From an uncultured bacterium (GTDB taxonomy: Bacteria; Bacteroidota; Bacteroidia; Chitinophagales; CAIOSU01): DNA of 14,698 bases. The notes beneath the pieces were generated by a model. The model made no database searches. It was not told where the DNA came from and worked only from the letters and a program-made list of their open reading frames with translations. The DNA lies in NCBI GenBank assembly GCA_903861055.1, contig CAIOSU010000283.1, forward strand, positions 1 to 14,698, read 5' to 3'. Shown one piece after another: positions 5,517 to 13,670 of this stretch. Numbering within the stretch: the first letter of the stretch is position 1; the number at the start of each line of letters is the position of its first letter. The translations under genes were made by a program, and so were the position numbers.

Positions 5517-7037
5517 TCAGGCAACCAATGCCAATATCTCTTCTAAATACGTGCGCTCATTACTCAGGCGTGGCACCTTGTGTTGGCCGCCCAACTTACC
5601 TTTACTGCGCAACCAATTGAAGAAAGTGCCCTTAGGCAATACGTGCAATTTAATGGGCTGCAACACCATGTTTTTGTAGCGTTTGGCTTCATAGTCGCTA
5701 TTGAGCTGCTGCAAGTGGCGGTCAAGGGCTTCGGTAAAGGCGGCAATATCGCTCGGTGGGGTATCAAACTCTACCAACCATTCGTGGTAGCCTTGTCCAT
5801 CGGTAGTAAAGGCCGGGGCTGCTGTGTAGTCGGTTACTTGGGCACCTGTTTCGGCACAGGCTTTGGCTAGGGCTTGGTCGGTATTGTCTACCATCACTTC
5901 CTCGCCAAAAGCATTAATGTAGTGCTTCACCCTACCTGCAATCTGTATCCGGAAGGGTTGTAGGCTGGTCACGCGCACGGTATCGCCCAGCAAATAGCGC
6001 CAAAGGCCCGCATTGGTGCTTATTACCAGCGCATATAAGCCTTCTATTTCAACTTCATCAATGCCCAAGGTTTTTGGGTGTTCGTTGCCCAGCTCGTCCA
6101 TCGGCACAAACTCAAAATACACGCCATTATCCAGCAGCAGCAGCATATCGTTGCGTGTAGGGTCGTCTTGCAGCGCAAAGAAGCCCTCAGAGGCGTTGTA
6201 CGTCTCCAGGTAGTGCATATCGGCATGCGGTATGGCGTGTTGGTATTGGGTGCGGTATGGCGCAAAGCTCACCCCGCCATGCGAGAACAGTTCCAAGTCG
6301 GGCCACACGGCACGCAGGTCGGTTTCGCCAGTCAGCTCAAATATCTTTTTAATGAGCACCATGGTCCACGACGGCACACCCGCAATTTGGGTTACGTGCT
6401 CGTTTATCGTGGCCAAGGCCATCTTTTCAATCTTGCTCTCCCATTCGTCCATAAGGGCAATGGAGCGCTCCGGCGTACGGAACACATCGGCCACAAAAGG
6501 CAGGTTTTCTAGCATCACTGCACTCACATCGCCATACCTGGAGCCGGAATCGAGGTGATTGATTTTGTGGCTGCCGCCCAGCACTAGGGTTTTGCCCGTA
6601 AATATTTTGGTCTCGGGGTAATAGCTACAGTACACGCTCATGGCATCGCGGCCACCCTTAAAGTGGCACTGGTCTAACGATGCTGGGCTTACTGGTATAA
6701 ACTTACTCTTATCGCTCGTAGTACCCGACGACTTGGCAAACCACTGTATGCGTTCAGGCCACATTACATTGGCATGCCCTTCCATTACCCGTTCAATCCA
6801 AGGTTTTATGGCATCATAGTCTTGCACGGGCACCCGCTGGGCGTATTCTTGGGTGGTGGCTATACTACTGTATTCATATTGCTTACCCCATTCGGTATCT
6901 TTTGCAGTATCTATCAGCTCTTTAAACAGACGCTGCTGCGCTGCTGCCGGATGCTCCATATACACCTGCATATCCGCTAATCGCCGCCTGATGAAGGCAG
7001 TGGTTACTGTATTAATTAGCGAACGAACGGGGCTCAT
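5517..7037 (-). CDS. GH3 auxin-responsive promoter family protein (putative acyl-adenylating amidosynthetase)
   Basis: The 506 residues match the bacterial GH3 family along the whole length. Landmarks are WFAKSSGTTSDKSKFIPV at about 99-116 (the nucleotide-binding loop of the adenylating fold), CHFKGGRD near 124, AGVPSW near 219-224, YNASEGFF at 280-287, GLWRYLLGD at 344-352, AGRVKHYINAFGEE at 367-380, and NSDYEAKR and GKLGGQHKVPRL near the end. Plant GH3 enzymes activate hormone carboxylates with ATP and join them to amino acids; the substrate of the Bacteroidota proteins is not established to my knowledge. There is no signal peptide, so it should be cytoplasmic. It starts 6 bases after the lptB stop, which implies co-transcription and probably translational coupling; no Shine-Dalgarno is seen. 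I recall this lptB-GH3 adjacency from other Bacteroidota. Confidence 0.93.
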   Translation of the reverse strand: MSPVRSLINTVTTAFIRRRLADMQVYMEHPAAAQQRLFKELIDTAKDTEWGKQYEYSSIATTQEYAQRVPVQDYDAIKPWIERVMEGHANVMWPERIQWFAKSSGTTSDKSKFIPVSPASLDQCHFKGGRDAMSVYCSYYPETKIFTGKTLVLGGSHKINHLDSGSRYGDVSAVMLENLPFVADVFRTPERSIALMDEWESKIEKMALATINEHVTQIAGVPSWTMVLIKKIFELTGETDLRAVWPDLELFSHGGVSFAPYRTQYQHAIPHADMHYLETYNASEGFFALQDDPTRNDMLLLLDNGVYFEFVPMDELGNEHPKTLGIDEVEIEGLYALVISTNAGLWRYLLGDTVRVTSLQPFRIQIAGRVKHYINAFGEEVMVDNTDQALAKACAETGAQVTDYTAAPAFTTDGQGYHEWLVEFDTPPSDIAAFTEALDRHLQQLNSDYEAKRYKNMVLQPIKLHVLPKGTFFNWLRSKGKLGGQHKVPRLSNERTYLEEILALVA

Positions 7038-7043
7038 GGCAGG

Positions 7044-7802
7044 TTAACGTAGTTCTTCGTCGTTAAATATACGCTTGCCGCGCAGTTCAAAATTCTGGCC
7101 GAGATACACTTTCCGCACCTGTTCGTCTTGCGATAGCTCTTCGGCCGTGCCCGATTTCAATATCTTACCTTCAAATAGCAAATAGGCCCGGTCGGTTATC
7201 GATAGGGTTTCCTGCACGTTGTGGTCGGTTATAAGTATACCAATGTTCTTCTGCCTAAGCTTGGCAACAATGCGCTGTATATCTTCTACGGCTATGGGGT
7301 CAATACCCGCAAAAGGCTCATCGAGCAATATAAACTTAGGGTCGGTGGCCAGGGCACGGGCAATTTCGCAACGCCTGCGCTCTCCACCGGATAGTATCAG
7401 CCCTTTGTTGTGCCTCACGTGGTTCAGGCCAAATTCCGAGATTAAAGTCTCAAGCCGAATTGCCTGTTCTTCTTTGCTCAGCGGGGTCATTTCCAATATG
7501 GCGCGTATGTTATTCTCAATTGAAAGGTCTCTAAAAACCGATGCTTCTTGAGGCAAATAGCCTATACCCAACTGCGCCCTGCGGTACATGGCCATTGAAG
7601 TAATATCTTCCCCATCTAGGGTTACCTTACCTTGTTCCGCTTTTATAAGCCCTACTACCATATAAAAACTGGTGGTCTTGCCAGCACCATTTGGGCCCAG
7701 CAAGCCAACAATCTCGCCTTGCTTTACCTCAAACGATACATCGTTCACTACCCTTCGGCCGCGATAGGTTTTTACCAGGTTATGTGCTTTTAACTCCATC
7801 AT
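7044..7802 (-). CDS. lptB: LPS export ABC transporter ATP-binding protein LptB
   Basis: LptB is the cytoplasmic ATPase of the LptB2FG complex, which extracts lipopolysaccharide from the inner membrane and drives it across the Lpt bridge. The 252 residues show Walker A GPNGAGKT (36-43), Q-loop Gln85 in LPQEASVF, signature LSGGERRRCEIARALA from 137, Walker B FILLDEPFAGIDPI from 157 and switch His194 in ITDHNV. The LSGGERRR..EIARAL block and the terminal VYLGQNFEL are diagnostic for LptB rather than other ABC ATPases. The start is ATGATG; 7802 and 7799 are equally possible. It follows the terminator at 7855-7888, so it should have its own promoter. A TAATTTTA box at 7821-7828 is a weak candidate. 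Confidence 0.95.
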   Translation of the reverse strand: MMELKAHNLVKTYRGRRVVNDVSFEVKQGEIVGLLGPNGAGKTTSFYMVVGLIKAEQGKVTLDGEDITSMAMYRRAQLGIGYLPQEASVFRDLSIENNIRAILEMTPLSKEEQAIRLETLISEFGLNHVRHNKGLILSGGERRRCEIARALATDPKFILLDEPFAGIDPIAVEDIQRIVAKLRQKNIGILITDHNVQETLSITDRAYLLFEGKILKSGTAEELSQDEQVRKVYLGQNFELRGKRIFNDEELR

Positions 7803-7820
7803 GCAGTTAATGTTGTAGGC

Positions 7821-7828
7821 TAAAATTA
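7821..7828 (-). promoter_or_regulatory. Weak candidate -7 box of lptB
   Basis: The minus strand reads TAATTTTA, one mismatch from TAnnTTTG, 18 bases before the ATG at 7802 and downstream of the terminator of the preceding operon. No clear TTTG box is found at the right distance upstream. Confidence 0.25.
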
Positions 7829-7854
7829 GGACATTTTTACGGACAGCAGTCCAC

Positions 7855-7888
7855 TAAAAACAAAAGCCCCTCCAAAAACTGGAAGGGC
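7855..7888 (-). terminator. Intrinsic terminator of the T9SS cargo operon
   Basis: On the minus strand, GCCCTTCC (7888-7881), a 7-base loop AGTTTTT and GGAGGGGC (7873-7866) form an 8-bp GC-rich stem with one T-G pair, followed directly by TTTTGTTTTTA. It lies 23 bases after the stop of the PorE-like gene (7912) and before lptB, so it should end the transcript of the three genes upstream. Confidence 0.88.
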
Positions 7889-7911
7889 CCTGTATATATT
7901 GTGCAAAGCGG

Positions 7912-9945
7912 TTAGTCTAAAATCAACTTATCCCCTTTCTGTTTCAATTTTCCATCGAGCACTTTAAACTCTGTACGGCGGTTCAAGGCTCTACCTTCTG
8001 GGTTGTCCTTCCTGGCAATGGTGTTAGGTGCTACAGGCAATGTAAAACCATAACCGATAGGAGTAACTCGGCTACCATCTAGGCCCTTAGCTATCAAGTA
8101 GTCGGCACAACTTTGGGCACGTTTCTGAGATAGGTCCAAGTTGTAACTAGCCGAACCAATACTATCGGTGTGCGCGCTTAGTTCAATGGTTAAATCAGGG
8201 TTTTCTTTTAGCAATCCATACAAAGTATCCAACGTAGCTTCCGATTCCGCTGTCAATTTAGCACTGTTGTACTCATAAAAAATCTTAGAAAGCTTATACG
8301 TCTTGTTAATGATAATCTTATCCAAAGTAGCGGTATAGTTCATAGTATCATTAGCTTCCAAATCCATGGTACTAATGGTATGGTGAGCGGTAAAGTGGTC
8401 CTTTTTGCTAAATTTAAGGCTGTACTTCTTATCCACCTCCAAAGGATAGAAGAACTCACTATTGCCTAATGAATCGGCATAGACCAATTTAGGAATGCCA
8501 TCGGTAATATCATACACTTCTACACGGGCCCCAGCAAGTGGGTTCTGTTCGGTTGAGTCAATGCGCTCAAGGATATTACCAGATACTGCCAAAGTAGGTT
8601 TAAAAATGTTCTCGCCTTTAAAAATATCGTCGCAGCAAGTTTCGCTCTTATCACCTATAATTCCCACGCGATTCGAAACAAAGTAAAACAACTTCTTATC
8701 CTCGCCTGAGGCATAACCCATATCATCGGCCGATGAGTTAAGCGGAGCGCCTAAATTTTCAGCTTCACTATATTTACCATCTGCAGTAAGTGCTGATGAA
8801 TAGTTATCGTAACCACCATATCCGAAACGACCATTAGAGCTAAAAAACAACTCATTTTTGCGCTCGTAGTAGAAGGGAGTAATCTCGTCCCACTCTGTAT
8901 TTACCGAGGCATCTAAATTAATTGCGGTGCCAGCAGTACCGGTAAGCTTTACATCCACTTTATAAATATCAAATCCACCTTTGCCTCCAGCACGGTTACT
9001 GGCAAAATACAATACATCTGCACCATTCTCAGTTTTAGCTACCGAAGGGTGTGTGTTGTCGCTACCTTCATCGTTTACTGACTTGCCTAAGGCTTTAGGT
9101 TTACTCCAAACCCCTTTATCATCCAGCGCAGAAACATAAATTTTGCAAGCTATTTTATTCTCGGCCATCGCTGCACAAATAGTAAAATACATGCGCTTAC
9201 CATCAGCGGTAACGGATGCATTGCCAGTGTGTTTGCCAGCTTCATTAATAGGTTTTGGCAGTGGCGTTACATTGCTCCAACCATTACTTGACAAGGTAGC
9301 AGTATAAGCATGCGATTGCATTTGGCCAGCAGCCCATAACCCTGAGTTCAACAATGAATCACTATTGATTGAAGAGAAGTATAGTGTATTGCCCGAAACG
9401 CGAGGTGCGTAGTCCGTTTTGTTGCGGTTAACTGGCTCATTTAAGTGCTCAACTTTGTAAGTCGCTGGAGTGGCAGATAGGGCCCAAGCGCAGGCGTCAG
9501 ATTGTAATTGTGCATACTTCAGCAAAGCTTTATCACCTGATCCTGCCTTTTCACTTTTGAACTTGTCAAATGCTGTTTTAGCATCGGCATACTTACCGTT
9601 CATTTGCAGCATCAAAGCATAATAGTACCACGATTCTTGGTACTTAGCTTCGTCGTTATCAATCACCAATTTGTAGCCAGCTTCCGCTGCTTTGTAATCC
9701 CTAGATAAGCGGTATGCTTCTGCTAGCTTGTACAATACTTTTAAATCGTTAGATTTTTTTGCATTAAGTCCTTGATAAAGGTCTTGCGCATCAAAGTAGT
9801 TTCCTGCATCTAATTGCTTGTCTGCATATTTCACTTTATGCTTGTAAGGCAATTTTATGGTATCAGCAGTTGTGCCTTTGTCTTGCGCATTTATCATCCC
9901 GGTAGAGACAAAAAAAAGGCTTAGCGCAATTAGAATCCGCTTCAT
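7912..9945 (-). CDS. PorE-like OmpA family protein (TPR, propeller, CRD, OmpA domains)
   Basis: This 677-residue protein has the domain order known from PorE, a T9SS-associated protein that links secretion components to peptidoglycan. A signal peptide (1-20, cut after INA, mature QDKG) comes first, then TPR-like helices (about 34-140). A PD40/WD40-like propeller follows (about 165-445, with LYFSS, LYFASNRAGGKGGFDIY and LFFSSNGRFGYGGYD blades), then a carboxypeptidase-regulatory-like beta domain (about 450-540) and an OmpA domain (about 548-665). In the last, AHTDSIG with Asp594 and the LSQKRAQSCADYL helix with Arg609 keep the 15-residue spacing of the diaminopimelate-binding pair in OmpA proteins, and NRRTEF closes the domain. 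Unlike P. gingivalis PorE, I see no lipobox cysteine after the signal peptide. It is third in an operon, 41 bases after the PorP/SprF gene. Confidence 0.92.
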   Translation of the reverse strand: MKRILIALSLFFVSTGMINAQDKGTTADTIKLPYKHKVKYADKQLDAGNYFDAQDLYQGLNAKKSNDLKVLYKLAEAYRLSRDYKAAEAGYKLVIDNDEAKYQESWYYYALMLQMNGKYADAKTAFDKFKSEKAGSGDKALLKYAQLQSDACAWALSATPATYKVEHLNEPVNRNKTDYAPRVSGNTLYFSSINSDSLLNSGLWAAGQMQSHAYTATLSSNGWSNVTPLPKPINEAGKHTGNASVTADGKRMYFTICAAMAENKIACKIYVSALDDKGVWSKPKALGKSVNDEGSDNTHPSVAKTENGADVLYFASNRAGGKGGFDIYKVDVKLTGTAGTAINLDASVNTEWDEITPFYYERKNELFFSSNGRFGYGGYDNYSSALTADGKYSEAENLGAPLNSSADDMGYASGEDKKLFYFVSNRVGIIGDKSETCCDDIFKGENIFKPTLAVSGNILERIDSTEQNPLAGARVEVYDITDGIPKLVYADSLGNSEFFYPLEVDKKYSLKFSKKDHFTAHHTISTMDLEANDTMNYTATLDKIIINKTYKLSKIFYEYNSAKLTAESEATLDTLYGLLKENPDLTIELSAHTDSIGSASYNLDLSQKRAQSCADYLIAKGLDGSRVTPIGYGFTLPVAPNTIARKDNPEGRALNRRTEFKVLDGKLKQKGDKLILD

Positions 9946-9986
9946 GGTGGTTGGTTGGTAAGATGTGTTAAGTATAGTACCCCTAA

Positions 9987-11006
9987 TTAAAAGCGCGGGC
10001 AGTAAAGGGCTGGATTAACACCTGGTAGCGCAATATAACGGCCAACGTACATCAAAGAAAACTCAACTGCTCCTACATTCTTCTTGTTCTCAATGCGATT
10101 CAAAGAAGAAGCGTTTATATCATAGCTCAAGCCAAGGCGGAAACCTTTGTAATCAGCTCCTAGATATGGTATTACGGCATCCTTCACACGGTAGTATGCA
10201 CCTGCAAACAATACAAAGTCTTTGCTGAAATCAATAGCACCAGCTAAACCTAGGTTTGTTTCTTGTGCTTTGGCCTGGTTTTGATAAATTACCGATGGCA
10301 TCAAGCTAAACTTGTCAGTTAAACGCACATCAACGCTAGCTGTACCAGTTATGCGGCGCATATTATCTTCGCCAGCCGGATTGAATGTGTTGTACGGGGT
10401 AATTAAGTTATAAGCAGATACGCCAACTGAGAAATAAAACTTCTCACTTACTTTCGAGCTCCAAGCCAAACCAGTGTTTACATCAAAATTGTTGGTTGAA
10501 CGGCCGAAATTCTCTTGACTAGGCAAGCTTTGATCGAAGCTATAACCATCAGCAGCAAGCATGGTGCTAAAGTTCATACCTGCCCTATCAACCCTACGCT
10601 GATTAAAGCCTGCTTGGAAGCCCAAGGATAGTGAATGATTTTTATCTTCTCCGAAAGCTTTATGATACGCTCCAGCAACAACCACCTGCACTCGGCTCAA
10701 CAAACCACCGCTAGAGCGGTCATTGATAAAGTATCCGCCAACACCAACTGCATCACCGTTTTTCAAGCGTATTGGCAAATCAAAAGATGCCATTGGCGTT
10801 GAAAAAGTAGTACGGTTGTTTGTACCGCCAAACCACTGGTTACGATAAATTACGCCAGCCCTGAAAGTACCGTTAATCTTACCAGTATAAGCTGGGTTGA
10901 GCAACAATGGGGCATTATAAAACTGTGAGAAATGGACATCTTGAGCGGCCAATGAGCCACCAATGAACATTACCAATATTAAACAGATAAGCCTGTTAAA
11001 TTTCAT
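9987..11006 (-). CDS. PorP/SprF family type IX secretion outer-membrane protein
   Basis: PorP/SprF proteins are outer-membrane beta barrels that help secrete or attach T9SS cargo; SprF is needed for the type B cargo SprB in Flavobacterium johnsoniae. The 339-residue product has a signal peptide (LICLILVMFIGGSLAAQ, cut before DVHFSQ) and then the family hallmark VHFSQFYNAPLLLNPAYTG, with GVIYRNQW just after. The rest shows alternating beta strands, and the protein ends in the typical CPRF. It begins 10 bases after the stop of the type B cargo gene and precedes the PorE-like gene, so it is probably the dedicated partner of that cargo. No Shine-Dalgarno is seen in the 10-base spacer. Confidence 0.95.
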   Translation of the reverse strand: MKFNRLICLILVMFIGGSLAAQDVHFSQFYNAPLLLNPAYTGKINGTFRAGVIYRNQWFGGTNNRTTFSTPMASFDLPIRLKNGDAVGVGGYFINDRSSGGLLSRVQVVVAGAYHKAFGEDKNHSLSLGFQAGFNQRRVDRAGMNFSTMLAADGYSFDQSLPSQENFGRSTNNFDVNTGLAWSSKVSEKFYFSVGVSAYNLITPYNTFNPAGEDNMRRITGTASVDVRLTDKFSLMPSVIYQNQAKAQETNLGLAGAIDFSKDFVLFAGAYYRVKDAVIPYLGADYKGFRLGLSYDINASSLNRIENKKNVGAVEFSLMYVGRYIALPGVNPALYCPRF

Positions 11007-11016
11007 GGCTATATTT

Positions 11017-13248
11017 TTATCTTATTAAAAGGAAATCACCAGAGTAATTAGAAGTAGTACCGTCAGGCAATTTGAAAACCACTTGGTATACATAAGTATC
11101 CATCGGTTGTTCTTTGTCCTTGTAGGTGCCGTTCCAATCGTTAGTTTCGTAAACTAGCTGTCCCCAGCGGTTAAATATTTTCAACTCAACCAATTCAATA
11201 GCATCGCTGTAGTGAACGGTAAATACATCATTAATACCATCACCATTTGGTGTGAAGCCATCAGGTATTGCCACTAGGTCAAAGTCTACGCGAACAACCA
11301 CTGTATCTTGAGCTTTGCAACCATTATCATCAGTACCAGTTACAAGGTAAGTAGTAGTTTCAATAGGCGAAGCAGTGGTAGCAGCAGCAGTAGCATCTGC
11401 CAAGGTCGCGCCAGGAGTCCACTCGTAGGTCAAAGCACCTGTTCCACCAGTAGTAGAAAGCACTTCAACCGTAGCGGTGTACGTAGCAGGTATTGTTGTG
11501 TCGTTGCTGGCAATCAAAGTAAGTAAATCTGGTTCAGTTACTACCAAACCCGAAAGGCTATCAGTACAGCCGTTGGCATCAGTAACTACTACGTCATAAG
11601 TACCAGCTCCAATACCACTAAGCGTTGGTAGTGAATCGTCTGCTGAACTTGACCAAGCGTAGTTGTAAGCGCCGGTTCCACCAGTCACATCCAACACAAT
11701 TGAACCGGTTTGTTCAGCATTACAAGTAGCAGAAGAAATGGTAGGGTCAACAACAAGCGCATCTGGCTCGGCAACTTCAACAACACTGGTTTTTTGGCAA
11801 CCGTTGTTATCCAACACGGTAGCAGTGTAAGTACCAGCAGTTAGGCCAGTTATATTCGCACCAGTTTGGTTAGTCCCAGTCCAGTTAATGCTACCTACAC
11901 CACCACCAGCATTGGTAACGGTAAGAGCGATAGCACCCGTAGCAAGGCCATTACAGTTTGCATCTGTTACAACCGAGTCAATTTGGATTTCCAACGGTTG
12001 GTCAACTACAAAGGTGTAAGGTACTGCATCGCGGTTACAACCAGTAACCGAATCAGTAATCACAAGCGTATAAGTTCCGGCAGGTAGGTTGGTAGCACCA
12101 GGGCCAGCACCTACTGCTGGGGTGTAAGTGTAGGTCAAATCTGTACCATCCAAAACGGTAAAATCAATTGCACCATCGCTCAAACCAAAGCAAGAAACAT
12201 CTGTAACGGTTGAGTTGGTATCAATTACTGGGTTGCCGTTTGCAAGGGCAAATGCCTCTGGGCTAAATACATTCCAAGCTGGAACGGTAACCGAGTTCAA
12301 ACCACCAGAAAGACCTGCTGTTGTAGGTCCAATATCTTCCCATTGTGGCAAGTTTTGCCAGTGAGCAGCTGTTTTGAAGGTACCATCCGCACCCAAATCA
12401 TAATACAAAGCAAGTGCTACATCGTCAGTGGCACCAGCACTATGACCAATAAGGTGGTAGTACAAGTCGTTAACTTCACAAAGATCGATCTCTTTGGTGT
12501 TAATGTTGAAACCTTCGGTGGTGGCGTTCACGTTAGCCATCCTAACTTCCAATGTTTGAGCATTGGGGGTTGAAGGCGTAACCTCCAAAGGACGGTAGCG
12601 AGTAACACCAACATTTGATCCTGTAGGGAACAAATATAGGCCGTTGCTAGCCATGTCGCGAGACAACCTACCAGCACCCAAGCTACTAACATAACCGGTT
12701 GAGCGAGTAATTGCACCTGTAGCGGTATTGGTAACGAACATCTTAAACACGCCGGTCGCCAATTCACGATCGTTCAATGCTAAGGTATCAGTAACTGTAG
12801 CATTTATCGTTTGAGTTTTAACGCCAGTACCTGTCAACGTTAAATCATAAAAAGTAGTGGCATTAGCACCTGTAATCAACTGGTTGGCACCATACAATTG
12901 TACTTCACTCTGATCGGCTTGAAAGCTTCCGTTGTTTACCCAGTCCTCTTGCACTTGGTAAAAACCCACTGTACCACCGCCATTGGCAGTATCTTGGTTA
13001 ATAAAGTCACCTTCGATAATAAAGGTACCTCCGTTATCTACCAGTCCATCATTTTCTACCGAACCGGTTTTTACGATAACCGTAGCCCCTGGTTTGATAG
13101 CAAAAATTGCACCGTTATTTTTCACCAAAACCTGTGCATCTGTGGAACTAAAAGTTCCGCAAAGCAACGCTGTAGTAAGTACTGCACCAGAGCATGCTTT
13201 AAACAAGGTATTCTTGGTGATATTAAATGTCTTTTGGCTCATGTTCAT
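11017..13248 (-). CDS. SprB-repeat adhesin-like protein with type B T9SS sorting domain
   Basis: This is a 743-residue secreted cargo protein. A long signal peptide (about 1-39) ends in TDAQ. Residues about 40-340 form a beta-rich N-terminal domain with GGTFIIEGDFIN and VNNGSFQADQSEVQLYG repeats, as in other large Bacteroidota surface proteins. Three SprB-type repeats follow at about 341-422, 423-503 and 504-576: each has a Cys-x-G-like start (CFGLSDG, CNGLATG, CNAEQTG), a GTY strand and a GC end (VTGC, NNGC, ANGC). A PKD-like segment (577-655) precedes the type B CTD (656-743): IPDGFTPNGDGINDVF, IFNRWGQLVYE, YVYQV and final LLIR, the gliding motility-associated C-terminal domain. SprB is a gliding adhesin, but this protein is far shorter, so adhesion is only inferred. 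ATGs at 13248 and 13242 are both possible starts. Confidence 0.93.
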   Translation of the reverse strand: MNMSQKTFNITKNTLFKACSGAVLTTALLCGTFSSTDAQVLVKNNGAIFAIKPGATVIVKTGSVENDGLVDNGGTFIIEGDFINQDTANGGGTVGFYQVQEDWVNNGSFQADQSEVQLYGANQLITGANATTFYDLTLTGTGVKTQTINATVTDTLALNDRELATGVFKMFVTNTATGAITRSTGYVSSLGAGRLSRDMASNGLYLFPTGSNVGVTRYRPLEVTPSTPNAQTLEVRMANVNATTEGFNINTKEIDLCEVNDLYYHLIGHSAGATDDVALALYYDLGADGTFKTAAHWQNLPQWEDIGPTTAGLSGGLNSVTVPAWNVFSPEAFALANGNPVIDTNSTVTDVSCFGLSDGAIDFTVLDGTDLTYTYTPAVGAGPGATNLPAGTYTLVITDSVTGCNRDAVPYTFVVDQPLEIQIDSVVTDANCNGLATGAIALTVTNAGGGVGSINWTGTNQTGANITGLTAGTYTATVLDNNGCQKTSVVEVAEPDALVVDPTISSATCNAEQTGSIVLDVTGGTGAYNYAWSSSADDSLPTLSGIGAGTYDVVVTDANGCTDSLSGLVVTEPDLLTLIASNDTTIPATYTATVEVLSTTGGTGALTYEWTPGATLADATAAATTASPIETTTYLVTGTDDNGCKAQDTVVVRVDFDLVAIPDGFTPNGDGINDVFTVHYSDAIELVELKIFNRWGQLVYETNDWNGTYKDKEQPMDTYVYQVVFKLPDGTTSNYSGDFLLIR

Positions 13249-13318
13249 TAGTTAATTAAATGCCAAATCAAATTATTCAATCTTCGCTTCAGCCGAGAAG
13301 CAATATTCTTTACAGTAT

Positions 13319-13350
13319 TTCTGGCCAGGGGTTTTAGCCCTCGGCCAGAA
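13319..13350 (-). terminator. Hairpin after the SPEPTV-repeat gene, possible terminator
   Basis: The arms TTCTGGCC (13319-13326) and GGCCAGAA (13343-13350) are perfect 8-bp complements. Inside them, AGGG and CCCT pair across a 7-base loop with one bulged C, giving 12 bp in total. It starts 6 bases after the stop of the small gene on the minus strand. The following minus-strand bases (AATACTGTAAAG) are not a T-tract, so intrinsic termination is uncertain. An mRNA-stabilising or attenuating structure ahead of the cargo operon is an alternative. Confidence 0.5.
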
Positions 13351-13356
13351 TTGATA

Positions 13357-13656
13357 CTATTCGTCGTCTTTCTTTCCAGAAACTGTGTTTACCGTTGGCT
13401 CAGGTGAAGTAAACTCCACACGAGGGGCACCAACAGCAGCTGGATTGGTTGTTTTTATCACTTTAACAGTTGGCTCTGGACTAACATATTCTACCCTAAT
13501 GGCAGGGGTAGTGTTTCCCGGAGCATCTGCATTTACTTTTACAGTAGGCTCGGGCGAATCAAATGTAACCGTGCGGGTGTTATCCCCTGGTTTTTGCTGC
13601 GCCATAGCACCGAAAGTAATGCCTGCCATTAATAGTGTTATACATAAAGCTTTCAT
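13357..13656 (-). CDS. Small secreted protein with three 25-residue SPEPTV repeats
   Basis: The family is not known to me. The 99-residue product has a signal peptide (CITLLMAGITFGAMAQ, cut after AMAQ), leaving about 79 residues. The mature part contains SPEPTV three times, at 34-39, 59-64 and 84-89, with an exact 25-residue (75-base) period. Each copy is preceded by a short V-x-F/Y strand (VTFD, VEYV, VEFT), and the first two are followed by KV. Linkers are rich in Pro, Ala, Asn and Thr; the end is charged (GKKDDE). There are no cysteines after the signal peptide and no T9SS sorting domain. It is therefore probably a periplasmic or exported extended repeat protein. The ATG at 13656 has a strong AGGAGG 8 bases upstream. 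It lies 25 bases after the collagen-like gene and probably shares its transcript. Confidence 0.85.
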   Translation of the reverse strand: MKALCITLLMAGITFGAMAQQKPGDNTRTVTFDSPEPTVKVNADAPGNTTPAIRVEYVSPEPTVKVIKTTNPAAVGAPRVEFTSPEPTVNTVSGKKDDE

Positions 13657-13664
13657 AAGCTAGT

Positions 13665-13670
13665 CCTCCT
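13665..13670 (-). promoter_or_regulatory. Strong Shine-Dalgarno site of the SPEPTV-repeat gene
   Basis: The minus strand reads AGGAGG with 8 bases to the ATG at 13656. No other gene in the window has a comparable site, in keeping with the weak use of Shine-Dalgarno pairing in Bacteroidota. It supports the chosen start. Confidence 0.8.

Noticed and set aside
5517..7037. GH3 gene as a recent transfer from plants
   Set aside because: GH3-like genes are widespread in Bacteroidota, the match is to the bacterial form, and the tight coupling with lptB shows it is at home here.
13286..13301. Small inverted repeat GCTTC-AGCCGA-GAAGC upstream of the SprB-repeat gene
   Set aside because: Five pairs with a six-base loop is too weak to call an operator or terminator without further support.
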